Shown one piece after another: positions 44,282-53,930 of a DNA stretch of 64,000 nt. Source of the stretch: Paralithodes platypus (lineage: Eukaryota > Arthropoda > Malacostraca > Decapoda > Lithodidae); assembly GCA_032716605.1 (NCBI GenBank), contig CM064506.1, forward strand, positions 14,177,131 to 14,241,130, read 5' to 3'. The notes under the pieces are model-generated. The model was not told where the DNA came from. It saw only the letters and a program-made list of their open reading frames with translations, and searched no databases. The translations under genes and the position numbers were made by a program. Numbering within the stretch: position 1 is the stretch's first letter; every line of letters starts with the position of its first letter.

Positions 44282-45532
44282 CTAGTTTTTTGTGATTGCT
44301 TCTGTTCCTTCATCCACCCAGCGCATCGTTCGGCGAATGACACTGAGCTTGGCTGATATGAATGTTGGGCATTTCGTATTGAACGAGGAATGTCCAGTTT
44401 CCTCTCTTCCGCTGACTGTGCAGTGATGACAAATCAGCCGTTCCTTGTTTGTGCAGTTATCGGACATGTGCTTCTGAGTGCAGTGGCCACAAATTGGTTC
44501 CTTTGCATGGCAGTGAGTTGTTTTATGGCCATATCCGATGCAATTACCACATCGTTGCACCCAGTAGTGATCATACACCCTACACCGCGAAAGATGTAAG
44601 TATACACGGTTTCCATTGTTCTCAATTGCTTTCCTGATGCGTGGCGATACAGAGACAACGGCAGTTTTGAAACCGGATGTGCTGGGTTTGGTAAACAGCA
44701 GTTTCATATCATTGTTTTGTTCCATCAGATCTGCTATATGTTCATTTTTTTCTTGAAGTGACTGAATAATTTGTGAATCCTCAATGATATCTGGTACAAA
44801 TACAATAGAAATTTTGGGGTTCAGTTTAATCTCACTAGCAATCTGGTGTGTATCAGCTAGTTGATCAGTTGCTTCGACTGCTCGATCCTTCGCTGTTTTC
44901 GTAGGGAACACTAGTTTCACCGATTTCTGTTGAGTAGTCTTCATCGATACCGTTGGTATATTTTTTAGGGCAGAGATTATTTCTTTATTGTTTGAAGGGG
45001 TCGTGCCATCCTTCGGTTTTATAAATACAGCATGTTGGTTATGGTTTACTTTGGCAATGGCGTCAGCATACGATGTTTCCTCTCTTACAACATCTGAGCA
45101 TTGCTTCTGTTTAGTTACACTGTTGTTCGTCATTTTCCTAGCCAACTGGGCGACTTCTGACCTTAGTTCAGTGATTGCGGTCGTTAGTCCAGTCCATCGT
45201 TGTTCGTTATCACATGGTGTGTTGACCTGCTTCACTGCTTCACCACTGGTACTGCCATTGGATGACTCACCAGTGGTTTGCCGATTGTTGTTTATCCATT
45301 GTACTAGTTGCTGGTAGTTGTCGGTGTTTAATTTCACACAAGTTTCACATGCATATACTATCCTAGAGGTAAAGTACTTTATCGCCATGTAGTTGGGCAT
45401 CCCGGCGCACTCGAGGTGAAATAAGCCATTGCATTGTCCACATTTCACAGCAGCTGTTAGTAAACTCTCTGAACATTTTCCACACTGTTTGTTGCTTGGA
45501 ATCTCACTTCTAGAAGGGATCAGTTTATCCAT
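44282..45532 (-). CDS. LINE ORF1 protein with PHD and CCHC zinc motifs
   Basis: This is an intact 416-codon ORF. The N terminus has a C4HC3 PHD-type finger: Cys17, Cys20, Cys31, Cys34, His39, Cys42, Cys62 and Cys65. A polar linker of about 100 residues follows (the NNNRQTTGESSNGS region), then a middle domain of about 170 residues. Near residues 330-390 there are retroviral-type zinc knuckles (CGNCIGYGHKTTHC and CGHCTQKHMSDNC) and a further Cys/His cluster. ORF1 proteins of LINEs bind the element RNA and act as chaperones in the ribonucleoprotein; PHD fingers in ORF1 are known in the CR1 group. The ATG at 45532 gives the PHD finger in full. ORF2 starts about 175 bp after its stop, so the two are separate reading frames. 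Confidence 0.85.
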   Translation of the reverse strand: MDKLIPSRSEIPSNKQCGKCSESLLTAAVKCGQCNGLFHLECAGMPNYMAIKYFTSRIVYACETCVKLNTDNYQQLVQWINNNRQTTGESSNGSTSGEAVKQVNTPCDNEQRWTGLTTAITELRSEVAQLARKMTNNSVTKQKQCSDVVREETSYADAIAKVNHNQHAVFIKPKDGTTPSNNKEIISALKNIPTVSMKTTQQKSVKLVFPTKTAKDRAVEATDQLADTHQIASEIKLNPKISIVFVPDIIEDSQIIQSLQEKNEHIADLMEQNNDMKLLFTKPSTSGFKTAVVSVSPRIRKAIENNGNRVYLHLSRCRVYDHYWVQRCGNCIGYGHKTTHCHAKEPICGHCTQKHMSDNCTNKERLICHHCTVSGREETGHSSFNTKCPTFISAKLSVIRRTMRWVDEGTEAITKN

Positions 45533-45683
45533 TATTATGTACAGTAGTCTGTACTAGTTTGTGGTGCCCCACCACTTGCTCAGCGCACCATAGGCCTAAC
45601 CACAGATGAACACTGTTTTTAGTCAAGCACCACGGTTCACGGAGCTCGCGCAGGCACGTCCACACTCCACCGAGTCTCAACAC

Positions 45684-45702
45684 ACACACACACACACACA
45701 CT
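45684..45702 (+). repeat. (CA)n at the 5-prime end of the CR1-like LINE
   Basis: (CA)9 has the same register and strand as the run at the other end of the element. Confidence 0.9.
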
Positions 45703-45754
45703 GTGTCCCACATAACTCAATCACATAATAACACATATCAATACATTCACCCCC

Positions 45755-45830
45755 GAACACTAGGCGTTAATCGTCCAGGGGAGGTTGAGGGTTCGAGTCC
45801 CTTAGAATCCGATAGGTTTTTTGGCCACCC
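45755..45830 (+). mobile_element. Possible tRNA-like SINE fragment
   Basis: GGGTTCGAGTCCC near 45790 is a good B-box, but the upstream A-box is weak and no tail is visible. Confidence 0.3.
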
Positions 45831-45891
45831 CGATGGAGAACGATTGTAGCATGGTCCCTCCCTCGCCAAGCTGCCCAACTATCAGATTGTG

Positions 45892-46275
45892 TTAAGGGGG
45901 GGGTCACAAGCTTGTTTTATCTTTCTCTCCTTTTCTCTCTTTCTCTGACTTGTATCCATTTGGCCCATTCAGCCAACTGTTTTAAGACGTTTATCCCCAT
46001 CCAGGTGTCGATTTTTTCTTGGCGAGCGATAGCGAACTAGCATTGTATGGAGAAATCCGGCTTCGCCGGAGAATTTTTTCTTTCGAAAAATTTAAAAATT
46101 TAGCTTGCTATAAAACAAAACTATATATATGCTGGCTCGCTACCGCTCGCCAGGAAAATATTGATACCTGGATGGGGGTAAACGTCTTAAAACAGTAGGC
46201 TGAATGGGGCAGAATGGATACAAGCCAAAGAGAGAGGGAGAGAAAGAGAAGAAAAGCGAGGTGGGCCCCCATAAC
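45892..46275. mobile_element. TTAA-A element, complete
   Basis: The left TTAA is 45892-45895; the right end reads CCCATAAC instead of CCCTTAAC. The central hairpin CCGGCTTCGCCGG is intact. It lies about 200 bp beyond the 5-prime end of the CR1-like LINE. Confidence 0.8.
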
Positions 46276-46277
46276 TT

Positions 46278-46360
46278 TACATGGTCCGGCTGAAGCGTAG
46301 TGGGTTCGAACCCCGCTCACAAGGCCAGTGGTGCGGTAAACCACTCCTCCCCGTGACAAA
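46278..46360 (-). mobile_element. tRNA-like SINE head
   Basis: Minus strand: GGAGGAGTGGTTTACCGCAC followed by GGGTTCGAACCCC gives spaced A and B boxes. It fills the gap between a family A element and the protease-bearing composite. Confidence 0.5.
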
Positions 46361-46427
46361 CTTACAGAACCACACTATAAGGGGAGATGGGTCGTTTTCT
46401 GGTCCCCCTTCTTTCTCATGTTTAGAT

Positions 46428-46836
46428 AATGTAATGGATAATATATTTATACATAGGCCTATATGCGTCGTGAAAGTTATATTCATCATTCAAGAGTTAC
46501 CCATATAATATAGTTTTCTATGTTAATTGAACGAGAGAGAACGGATATTAATTGGTAAACTATTATAAAATGTTGAAAACCGACCTTCCAAAATATCGAC
46601 ATGTTAATTATTATCTACTATTGTTATTCATTGACATATATATTATATTTACATATATGGACATATTAACCAATTAAATATTCATAAAAAGAAGTTGAAA
46701 ATTAATTTGTTCCCAAACTCTGCCCAGGTTCTCTCTGATGGATGGGCTATTGTATGTTCTTGTCATTTCTAGTTTGGCTCGTGCTTTGATTGGACGTGCA
46801 TAACACTTTCTCACGAAAAACATCTTTAGTGGACCT
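46428..46836. other. AT-rich leader region of the protease ORF
   Basis: It contains loose inverted words (ATTGGTAAAC / TTAACCAATT). It is not similar to anything else in the window. Confidence 0.35.
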
Positions 46837-46844
46837 TATATAAG
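46837..46844 (+). promoter_or_regulatory. TATA box upstream of the protease ORF
   Basis: TATATAAG lies 61-68 bp before the ATG at 46905, inside an AT-rich leader. The distance suits a short 5-prime untranslated region. Many AT-rich stretches in this window contain TATA by chance, so the support is positional only. Confidence 0.3.
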
Positions 46845-46904
46845 TTATTATAGTGATCGTAAAGTATAATATCGTTGTAACCTTTCACGTTTTTCTTATT
46901 AAAT

Positions 46905-47510
46905 ATGAGAATAATACGAGAGTACCACCCCCAACTAAAGGGATTGCGCATCCTTAGATTGCCAGAAATAAGAAAGCTTTTGGATACAACATTCTTGGGC
47001 TATCACTGGTCACTGATAGAAAATAAGGAACAGTTAAACACTTTTGTTCTTTCCCCAAACACCGGGAAAATTATCATTGGTTCATCAAAAAGTCCACTTA
47101 GGCCCTGGCTTCCTGGCATGCCTTGCAATTCATGCTTGCATGTTTTAGTTCTATGGCGTTGCAAGGATGGCACGCTAATTCAGTATGACTCTTGCACACA
47201 ACAAACCCATGGTGTTGTGAAGATTGCTGCCCGTAGAATGGGGGAACGTAAAGTCTTAACGTCAGAAGGTTGGGACCGCAGGCAGTGGTATGGGGTGGGG
47301 TCATGCACATACCATTGTGTAAGTTTTATGCATTATGCCGCCACCCATACCTTCCTCCCTTCAACCCGTCTGTTACCTTCCTTTCACAACTGCTTTGGAC
47401 TTTCAGATGTCAAAATTATTAGATATGTTATTAGAATTTTTAAGAAGAGTACAATTTCAATTAACTTTTATGAAAGAGATGATCCCAAATCACGTATGGT
47501 TATACAGTAA
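46905..47510 (+). CDS. Adenain-like (C5-type) cysteine protease ORF
   Basis: This is an intact 201-codon ORF from ATG to stop. The motif spacing matches adenovirus-type maturation proteases: His79 in a strand ending LVLWR, Asp95 in a YDS motif 16 residues later, Gln127 exactly seven residues before Cys134, then a CxxxCxxFMHY helix. In adenain the catalytic residues are His54, Glu71, Gln115 and Cys122, with the same Gln-to-Cys spacing, and the protein is 204 residues long. Polinton/Maverick elements and adintoviruses carry relatives that process capsid proteins. Ulp1-type (C48) proteases are the main alternative, but their Gln-to-Cys spacing is usually six. The Gly that normally follows the Cys is Thr here. 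A TATA box lies 61-68 bp upstream. Family B-like ends flank the region, and no other viral gene is visible nearby. Confidence 0.5.
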   Translation: MRIIREYHPQLKGLRILRLPEIRKLLDTTFLGYHWSLIENKEQLNTFVLSPNTGKIIIGSSKSPLRPWLPGMPCNSCLHVLVLWRCKDGTLIQYDSCTQQTHGVVKIAARRMGERKVLTSEGWDRRQWYGVGSCTYHCVSFMHYAATHTFLPSTRLLPSFHNCFGLSDVKIIRYVIRIFKKSTISINFYERDDPKSRMVIQ

Positions 47511-47676
47511 CATACCCCTGCCGTGCTGTCAGAAATTGCCACACAATATTTGGGACTCCTAAAAGAAAATCACTGCAATTTCACTAAAAGAAAATCACTG
47601 CAAATATCACCATCATCACTACTACAATTGTTTTAAGCTTGGTGGAGGTCTAGAGAGCAAACTAAGAAAAGAAAAC

Positions 47677-48017
47677 TTAAGGGGACATGGGCCGGTTTTT
47701 CTGGACCACTTTCTCCCTCATGTTTAGCCCCATTAGTTAGTCGATTTTAAAACCTTTCCCCCCATTTCTTCGTCAATATTTAGACCTTTCGTGCTATTTA
47801 AGTGTCGATTTTTTCCCTGGCGAACGATAGTGAGCCTGTAATGTTGGAAGAATCGGCCTTCGGCCGGGACATTTTTCTACCGAAAAATGTACAAATTAAT
47901 CTAGAAGGGGGATCTAATGGATGTTTTTGTTTAAATTTGATGGAGGTCTAGGGAGGAAACTAGAAACATAATGAATACATGCAAAACTCGCCCAAAAAGT
48001 GAACCATCTCCCCTTAA
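47677..48017 (+). mobile_element. TTAA-B element, complete
   Basis: It spans TTAA 47677-47680 to TTAA 48014-48017. It shares its left TTAA with the protease-bearing composite. The GGCCTTCGGCCGG hairpin is intact. Confidence 0.85.
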
Positions 48018-48125
48018 ACCGATATAAGCTACTCACAGCGTTTGGCACATATGGAGCACTTCATAGTAAATGTATTACGTCATTGCTCTATTTGGCAACA
48101 ACAAAACCTTTACTTCCTACTGCGT

Positions 48126-48487
48126 TTTAGGGGGGATGGTTCACTTTTTGAGCGATTTTTGCATGTATTCATTATTTTTTTAGTTTCCTCCCTAGACCTG
48201 CATCAAATTAAAAAAAAAAAACATCCCTTCTAGATTAATTTGTACATTTTTCGGTAGGAAAATGTACCGGCCGAAGGCCGGCTCTTTCAACATTACAGGC
48301 TCACTATTGTTCGCCAGGGAAAAAATCGACACCTAAATAGCACAAAAGGTCTAAATATTGACGACGAAATGGGGCGAAAGGGCTTAAAATCGACTAACTA
48401 ATGGGGCAAACATCTTAGCATCTGAAAACTAATGGGACTAAACATGAGGGAGAAAGTGGTCCAGAAAACCAGCCCATGTCCCCTTAA
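48126..48487 (-). mobile_element. TTAA-B element, inverted partner of 47677-48017
   Basis: It runs from GGGGGGATGGTTCAC to CCCATGTCCCCTTAA (48484-48487). It belongs to the same subfamily as its neighbour (both have AAAAAGTGAACCATC / GATGGTTCACTTTTT ends), 110 bp apart and in inverse orientation. Confidence 0.8.
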
Positions 48488-48589
48488 AAGCAACGAACGC
48501 CAATCCGCTTGCAAAATGAATATGCCAAATCTGAAAAAGCTCTCAACCTAATGTATCGTAAATATGTATATACCCGGTACCACTCCTTC

Positions 48590-48815
48590 ATCCCGTGCCA
48601 ATTGGCCACTTGCGAGTTTCAGGCTATAAGGAAGTTGGAGCCGTGAACATCGATATTAAACAAATGCAAATATAATGTACGTTTCTGATGCATAAATGGT
48701 ATGTTGAATTGGGTTTTATGTATTTATATATGTACTGCGACCGTATTTTAGCTGTAAATTATGTTGAATGTCGATGTCTACAGCTCCAACTTCCTTATAG
48801 AACGAAACTCACATG
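48590..48815. mobile_element. MITE with about 55-bp inverted ends
   Basis: GAGTTTCAGGCTATAAGGAA near 48615 pairs with TTCCTTATAGAACGAAACTC near 48790. CAATTG occurs just outside each end and may be the target duplication. A partial copy lies at 38705-38772. Confidence 0.6.
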
Positions 48816-48850
48816 TCGGCAATTGCTCGTGGTAAGAGAGTGTGCAAAAA

Positions 48851-49690
48851 AATGCACTACCCCCAGAGAACAATGCACTACCCCCAGAGAACAATGCACT
48901 ACCCCCAGAAACCAATGCACTACCCCCAGAGAACAATGCACTACCCCCAGAGACCAATGCACTACCCCCAGAGAACCATGCACTACCCCCAGAGAACCAT
49001 GCACTACCCCCAGAGACCAATGCACTACCCCCAGAGACCAATGCACTACCCCCAGAGACCAATGCACTACCCCCAGAGACCAATGCACTACCCCCAGAGA
49101 ACAATGCACTACCCCCAGAGACCAATGCACTACCCCCAGAGACCAATGCACTACCCCCAGAGAACAATGCACTACCCCCAGAGAACAATGCACTACCCCC
49201 AGAGAACAATGCACTACCCCCAGAGAACAATGCACTACCCCCAGAGAACAATGCACTAACCCCAGAGACCAATGCACTACCCCCAGAGAACAATGCACTA
49301 CCCCCAGAGACCAATGCACTACCCCCAGAGACCAATGCACTACCCCCAGAGAACAATGCACTACCCCCAGAGACCAATGCACTACCCCCAGAGAACAATG
49401 CACTACCCCCAGAGAACAATGCACTACCCCCAGAGAACAATGCACTACCCCCAGAGAACAATGCACTACCCCCAGAGACCAATGCACTACCCCCAGAGAA
49501 CAATGCACTACCCCCAGAGAACAATGCACTACCCCCAGAGAACAATGCACTACCCCCAGAGACCAATGCACTACCCCCAGAGACCAATGCACTACCCCCA
49601 GAGACCAATGCACTACCCCCAGAGAACAATGCACTACCCCCAGAGAACAATGCACTACCCCCAGAGAACAATGCACTACCCCCAGAGACC
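48851..49690 (+). repeat. 21-bp tandem array, 40 copies
   Basis: The unit is AATGCACTACCCCCAGAGAA plus C. Because 21 is a multiple of three, heptapeptide repeats (CTTPREQ, NALPPEN, MHYPQRT) stay open in several frames on both strands. Copies differ mainly at two A/C positions. No gene signal supports translation; the 342-codon frame begins inside a MITE. Confidence 0.95.
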
Positions 49691-49815
49691 CCTTTCTCTT
49701 CGGGGAAACGGGGTAAGCTAGGCGGTTCTAAGAAAAACCTGAATCCCGATTAGGTATTATTATTTAATGCCAGGTCAAGTAGGAATACATTCTCCGTACA
49801 GTAGCACAGTAGCAC

Positions 49816-50221
49816 CTAAGGGGGCCCACCTCGCGTTTTGTTTTCTCTTGCTCTCCCTCTCTCTTTGGCTTTTATCCATTCGGCCCCATTTAGCCTACTG
49901 TTTTAAGACGTTTACCCCCATTCAGGTGTCAATATTTTCTTGACGAGCGGTAGCGAACCAGCATATATATATATATATATATACCGGTATGTGTTTTGAC
50001 AGCAAGCTAAATTTGTACATTTTTCGATAGAAAAATTTCTTCGGCGAAGCCGGATTTCTCCATACAATGCTGGCTCGCTATCGCTCGCCAGGAAGAAATC
50101 GACACCTAGGTGGGGATAAACGTATTAAAACAGTTGACTGAATGGGGCCGAATGGATACAAGCCAGAGAAAGAGAGAAAAGGAGAGAGAGAGAGATAAAA
50201 ACAGTAGGTGGGCCCCCTTAA
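49816..50221. mobile_element. TTAA-A element, complete
   Basis: The left boundary is CTAA (49816-49819) and the right is TTAA (50218-50221). (AT)n with ACCGGT has grown between the left arm and the core (49962-49990). Confidence 0.8.
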
Positions 50222-50414
50222 TACAAGTCACGAGGGGGTTATGCGCCTTATTCTCTGTACAGTATATACTGTACATGATAAATCTACCTGCCGAGAGTGT
50301 GAGGTGACAAATGTGTAGGATATCGCACCTGTGTTACATTACAGGGCGCTCTCAAATGTTAGGTTATCGCCATCGCCATTAAATTAAACGATGCTCTGTA
50401 ATTCTACGTTATCA

Positions 50415-50625
50415 CAATGCCATTCAGTACCGGTGACATCCTTTTCATTATAGTATGGCAACCATTGGACGATTATATTCAGCTTAGGAAGGACGTCTAC
50501 CAATTGAAAGGCTACAGACTATCTCAATTAATCTTTTTAGTTACCATATAACCTTCCTAAACTTCACAAAAGCATCTAAATGTGGCTGAAACAAAATTAA
50601 ATACACGTCACCGGTACAGAAGGGG
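50415..50625 (-). mobile_element. TTAA-C element, ends eroded
   Basis: CAGTACCGGTGACATCC and CACGTCACCGGTACAG form the inverted ends. The TTAA is not kept at either side. Confidence 0.55.
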
Positions 50626-50654
50626 TAACGATACATGGGTGCTCTAATTTTTGT

Positions 50655-50860
50655 TTTTGGTAAGTGTATGAAGGACACAAAAGGCAGGTTGCTTGTAATG
50701 AGTGTTTTCCCCAAAGCCAAAAGAGAGAGACGTTGGGGTCAAAATGCCTGGACACACGAAGTTTAAAGCACAGGATGAAGAAAAGATTGATTGAGAGTTC
50801 ACTTTTTGAGTAGAGGAACGACTGAGAAAATTTGCCAATTCTTGGTTTGGAGAGCTGGGC
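50655..50860 (-). mobile_element. LINE 3-prime end scrap, minus
   Basis: Reading the minus strand, the segment with AAAATGCCTGGACACACGAA (plus, near 50730) and the GAAGGACACAAAAGGCA run matches the 3-prime region of the LINE family at 7936-9345 and 5700-7375. No reverse-transcriptase motif remains. Confidence 0.45.
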
Positions 50861-50869
50861 AGAATAGGA

Positions 50870-51126
50870 GTGGGACTCTGTTGAAAGGTTATCGCATCAC
50901 CTTTAAATCACAACGATGCTCTGAAATTCTTGGTACGCCAACACCTTTGTTTGAAATAATACGATTACATACCGTAGATTTAACTGCATATACCGTATAC
51001 ACTGTAGACTCTACAGTGTAAACACTAATCCAGTCTGCACAGGACAAAATAAGTTCCAAAGGGTATTGTTTTTATTATGATGAACTGAATGCTGATTAAT
51101 TAAAGCGTTTAATCCCCCAATTGATC
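50870..51126. other. Unassigned stretch
   Basis: No signal other than AT-rich words with TACCGTA. Confidence 0.35.
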
Positions 51127-51215
51127 AACCCTTTCAGTAGCTATTCCTCTTATTTTGGCTATCATTAGACGATTATATTTTGAATGGAACGGAATTTTGG
51201 AAGTCAAATGGTTAA
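51127..51215 (+). mobile_element. C-type fragment
   Basis: CAACCCTTTCAGTAGC and GGCTATCATTAGACGAT are followed by an abrupt end at AAATGGTTAA. Confidence 0.4.
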
Positions 51216-51264
51216 TAAGTCTAGGTTTGTTTGTTTTTAGTTGTGTTATGTATTGTGTTCTACT

Positions 51265-51425
51265 TCCTAGACCTCTATCAAGCTTAAGAAAAAATCACCC
51301 CCTTCGAGATAAATATGTAGGCTATATTTTTCGGTAGAAATTTCCCGGCCAAAGGCCGGTTCCTCCTACATTACAGGTTCGCTATCGCTGGCCAGATAAA
51401 TATCGACACCTTAATGGCACGAATG
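51265..51425 (-). mobile_element. TTAA-B left half
   Basis: It runs from CTTCCTAGACCTCTATCAAG to ATCGACACCTTAATGGCACG. The remainder is absent. Confidence 0.6.
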
Positions 51426-51714
51426 GCATGTACCACTATACGGGGGGCGATACCACTCTGCTTACGCAGAGTTGATAAATAAATCTTATGTGTTGCTAGA
51501 TTAAAGTTGTCTGTATAAATTGCCGAAAAGGGCGCTAGTGTAACTCCAATATAATAGAGGAGTTTTAATATGTGTACAAATGGTGTGTCGAACAGCATGC
51601 AAGAAGTGATTGGGGGTGAGCTTTGTGTTCTAACTACCCCTGTTTGTCCAGCCTGCAATAACAACCTATATGTCTGTATCACCACTAAGAGAGGCGTAAT
51701 TACCTCTCTCTCAC
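51426..51714. other. Unassigned stretch
   Basis: A short Cys-containing plus frame (51570-51700) lacks any recognisable domain. Confidence 0.3.
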
Positions 51715-51730
51715 ACTCACTCTCTCACTA

Positions 51731-51761
<31 letters not shown>

Positions 51762-51839
51762 TCATTTTTATATGCGAAGACTTAATGTTTTCTTAATCCT
51801 ATTCTTTGTCGACAAAAATTCTGTTCTGTGATGCAATTT

Positions 51840-51870
<31 letters not shown>

Positions 51871-51920
51871 TGAGTGAGAGTGTGAATGAGTTAGAGAATG
51901 TGTGTGAGAGAGAGTAAGTG
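51715..51920 (+). repeat. (CT)n and (GA)n
   Basis: (CT)n at 51733-51760 and (GA)n at 51846-51870 lie in inverse relation about 90 bp apart. Confidence 0.85.
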
Positions 51921-52199
51921 CGTGTTGAACTAAGTTGACTCCTTCCCTAATCATCGTCTGTTTCGGCATTGGGTGAAAATCTTGAACCACACCAAAGGGA
52001 ATATTCTATTACTGTACTCAATGCAATGAGTGTCCAAATATTCAATACAGCGGCCTTTAATCATTGTGGTTTGTAGGTGTGGTAAGTGGCTGAAGGTGGA
52101 TTATAAGTATGCCTTGCGAGAGCATTGTTAGAATCATCAGTCTGGTTTGGTTTGGTTCTTGTTCTGTTTTTGTGTTTGGTTTAATTCACCTCGTATTGC

Positions 52200-52504
52200 C
52201 TGTGTGTGTGTATTTTGTGTGTGTGTGCGCATATGTGTGTGTGTGTGTGTATTTTGTGTGTGATCATTGAAGGCATTAAACCATAAAGTTCTGGCCTTAA
52301 CCATCAAAGGACCCCAGTCGCAGGTAACTCTCGGCCCTCGGTTCCACAAATACACCATCGACTATCGGAACACCACACTTGAAATTTATGTTGTCTAATA
52401 GGTCAATATTTGCCATTTTACCGAACTACACAAAAAATAAGAAAATGAATAAATAAATATATATAAATATATATAAATATATACAGTATATATACAGTAT
52501 ATAA

Positions 52505-52555
<51 letters not shown>

Positions 52556-52560
52556 CTGTA
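52200..52560 (+). repeat. (TG)n and AT-rich repeats
   Basis: GTGTATTTTGTGTG occurs twice (about 52208 and 52248). (GT)24 lies at 52505-52552, set in TATAAATATA words. Confidence 0.85.
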
Positions 52561-52715
52561 TATTTATGTATATGGGTGGGTATTTTTTTTTTTTTAGTTT
52601 GAAGGAAGTCTGAGAAGATGTGTTTATTAGCCTATGGGGCAAAGTAAGATGGGGCAGAAATTCAGCCCCAAATCCCAAACTGAAAAGAGAAAAAGAAATC
52701 TCCAAAGGCCAATTC

Positions 52716-52920
52716 TTAACCCCTTGAGTATTATGACGCATTCTGACTATTCTGGCTATCATTAAACGATGTTATACAACTTACGAAGGAGCTGGGGGCA
52801 TCAACAGGTAAATGTGATCTCAGGTAACCCTCCAACTTCCATGTCCCTTCCTAATCTGAATAAAATCATGTTATAATAGCCAGAATAAACTGCCAAAACG
52901 CGTCTAAATTCTCAAGGACA
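52716..52920 (+). mobile_element. C-type element variant
   Basis: It starts at TTAA (52716-52719), then CCCCTTGAGTATTATGACGC. The inverted ends GACTATTCTGGC / GCCAGAATAAACTG and TTGAG / CTCAA frame the element. The right TTAA is lost. Confidence 0.55.
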
Positions 52921-52955
52921 TAATTACAAACTGGCCCTTTAGGATTTTTGTTTTC

Positions 52956-53147
52956 TTATATAACTTCTCTTTTCAGTTTGTGATTTTGAGCTGATTCTCT
53001 GCTAGCAATGCATTCTGACCAATTCTCTTTATACCGTCTTTGTGTCTCGGTGAAAATTGATCTCGGATACTTGGGAAACGGATTGGCCGTAACGGAGGGT
53101 CCATTTTTACACTCCCCTACCTCCTTGCAAAAGTCCACAAAGTTCAC
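52956..53147 (-). other. Small open frame of unknown nature
   Basis: A 63-codon minus-strand frame has non-repetitive, protein-like composition (GECKNGPSVTANPF, RRYKENWSECIAS). No domain was recognised, and no splice sites or neighbours support it. It could be a retroelement fragment. Confidence 0.2.
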
Positions 53148-53237
53148 GGTCCATTATACACAGCGGCACTCGCCCTATAACTAAGTCGCCTCGGAATGGA
53201 CTTCAATTTTTACCGGTACTTAAGTTTTGTTTTGTTT

Positions 53238-53340
53238 TTTACCCCCTTCTCCCTCATGTTTAGCCCCCATTCGTTTTTGCGATGGTAAGACGTTCGCCCC
53301 GATGTTCTATCCTGGCAAGCGACAGCAAACCTGTAACTTA
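53238..53340 (+). mobile_element. TTAA-B left fragment
   Basis: CCCCCTTCTCCCTCATGTTT and AGACGTTCGCCCCGAT are followed by a shortened TATCCTGGCAAGCGACAGC. Confidence 0.5.
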
Positions 53341-53479
53341 CTGACGATAGATGAATTTTGGTGATCTTTTAATCTATTTTATTTATATATTTCAATTGTT
53401 TTATATCTTTCATATATTTATATATTTATTTATCCTTATAGGCTGGCAGACCAATGTTGATAAAAGCTGAGGTAAAAAG

Positions 53480-53930
53480 TACTCGTGTGATACTGGTTTG
53501 AGACGGATGATACGTCTGTGTATGCTGGTGGTCTGTCTGTCTGTCTGTGTACGTGATATGTCTGTGTATGCTGGTAGCCTGTCTGTATGTCTGTAAATAA
53601 TATGTCTGTATGCTGGTGGCCTGTCTTTCTGTCTGTCTGTCTATCTGTGTACGTGATATGTCTGTGTATGCTGGTGGTCTGCCAGTCTGTCTGTGTAAAT
53701 AATATGTCTGTGTATGCTGGTGGTCTGTCTGTCAGTCTGTCTGTGTAAATAATATGTCTGTATGCTGGTGGTCTGTCTGTCAGTCTGTCTGTGTAAATAA
53801 TATGTCTATGCTGGTGGTCTGTCTGTCAGTCTGTCTGTAAATAATATGTCTGTGTATGCTGGTGGTCTGTCTGTCAGTCTGTCTGTGTATGCTGGTGGTC
53901 TGGCTGTTTGTCTGTGTATGTTGATGGCGT
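53480..53930 (+). repeat. Degenerate TCTG minisatellite
   Basis: Units of about 45-55 bp contain TATGTCTGTGTATGCTGGTG, GTCTGTCTGTCAGTCTG and GTAAATAA, with frequent length variation. Confidence 0.85.

Larger units (their letters stand above)
41184..45683 (-). mobile_element. CR1-like LINE, nearly full length
   Basis: This is a roughly 4.5-kb non-LTR retrotransposon read on the minus strand. It has a 5-prime region (45533-45683), ORF1 (45532-44282), an approximately 175-bp spacer, ORF2 with endonuclease and reverse transcriptase (44106-41233), then a short 3-prime end with a GGACTTCGGTCC hairpin at about 41199-41210. Both ends adjoin (TG)n as read in the element's sense: 45684-45702 at the 5-prime end and 41099-41183 at the 3-prime end. 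A PHD-type ORF1 is known from CR1-like elements. Frameshifts in ORF2 make the copy inactive. Confidence 0.85.
46377..47680 (+). mobile_element. Composite element with family B ends enclosing the protease ORF
   Basis: The left 50 bp (46377-46427, TATAAGGGGAGATGGGTCG then CTCATGTTTA) match the start of family B. The right 50 bp (about 47631-47680, TTTTAAGCTTGG, GGAGGTCTAG, ending TTAA) match its end. The normal B interior of about 250 bp is replaced by about 1.2 kb of unrelated AT-rich DNA with the protease ORF and a TATA box. It is either a longer relative of the B elements or a B copy that received an insertion with loss of its middle. The left TTAA is degenerate (ATAA). Confidence 0.45.

Noticed and set aside
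48688..49716. 342-codon frame over the 21-bp array
   Set aside because: Its N terminus lies in a MITE and the rest is a satellite; other frames are equally open.
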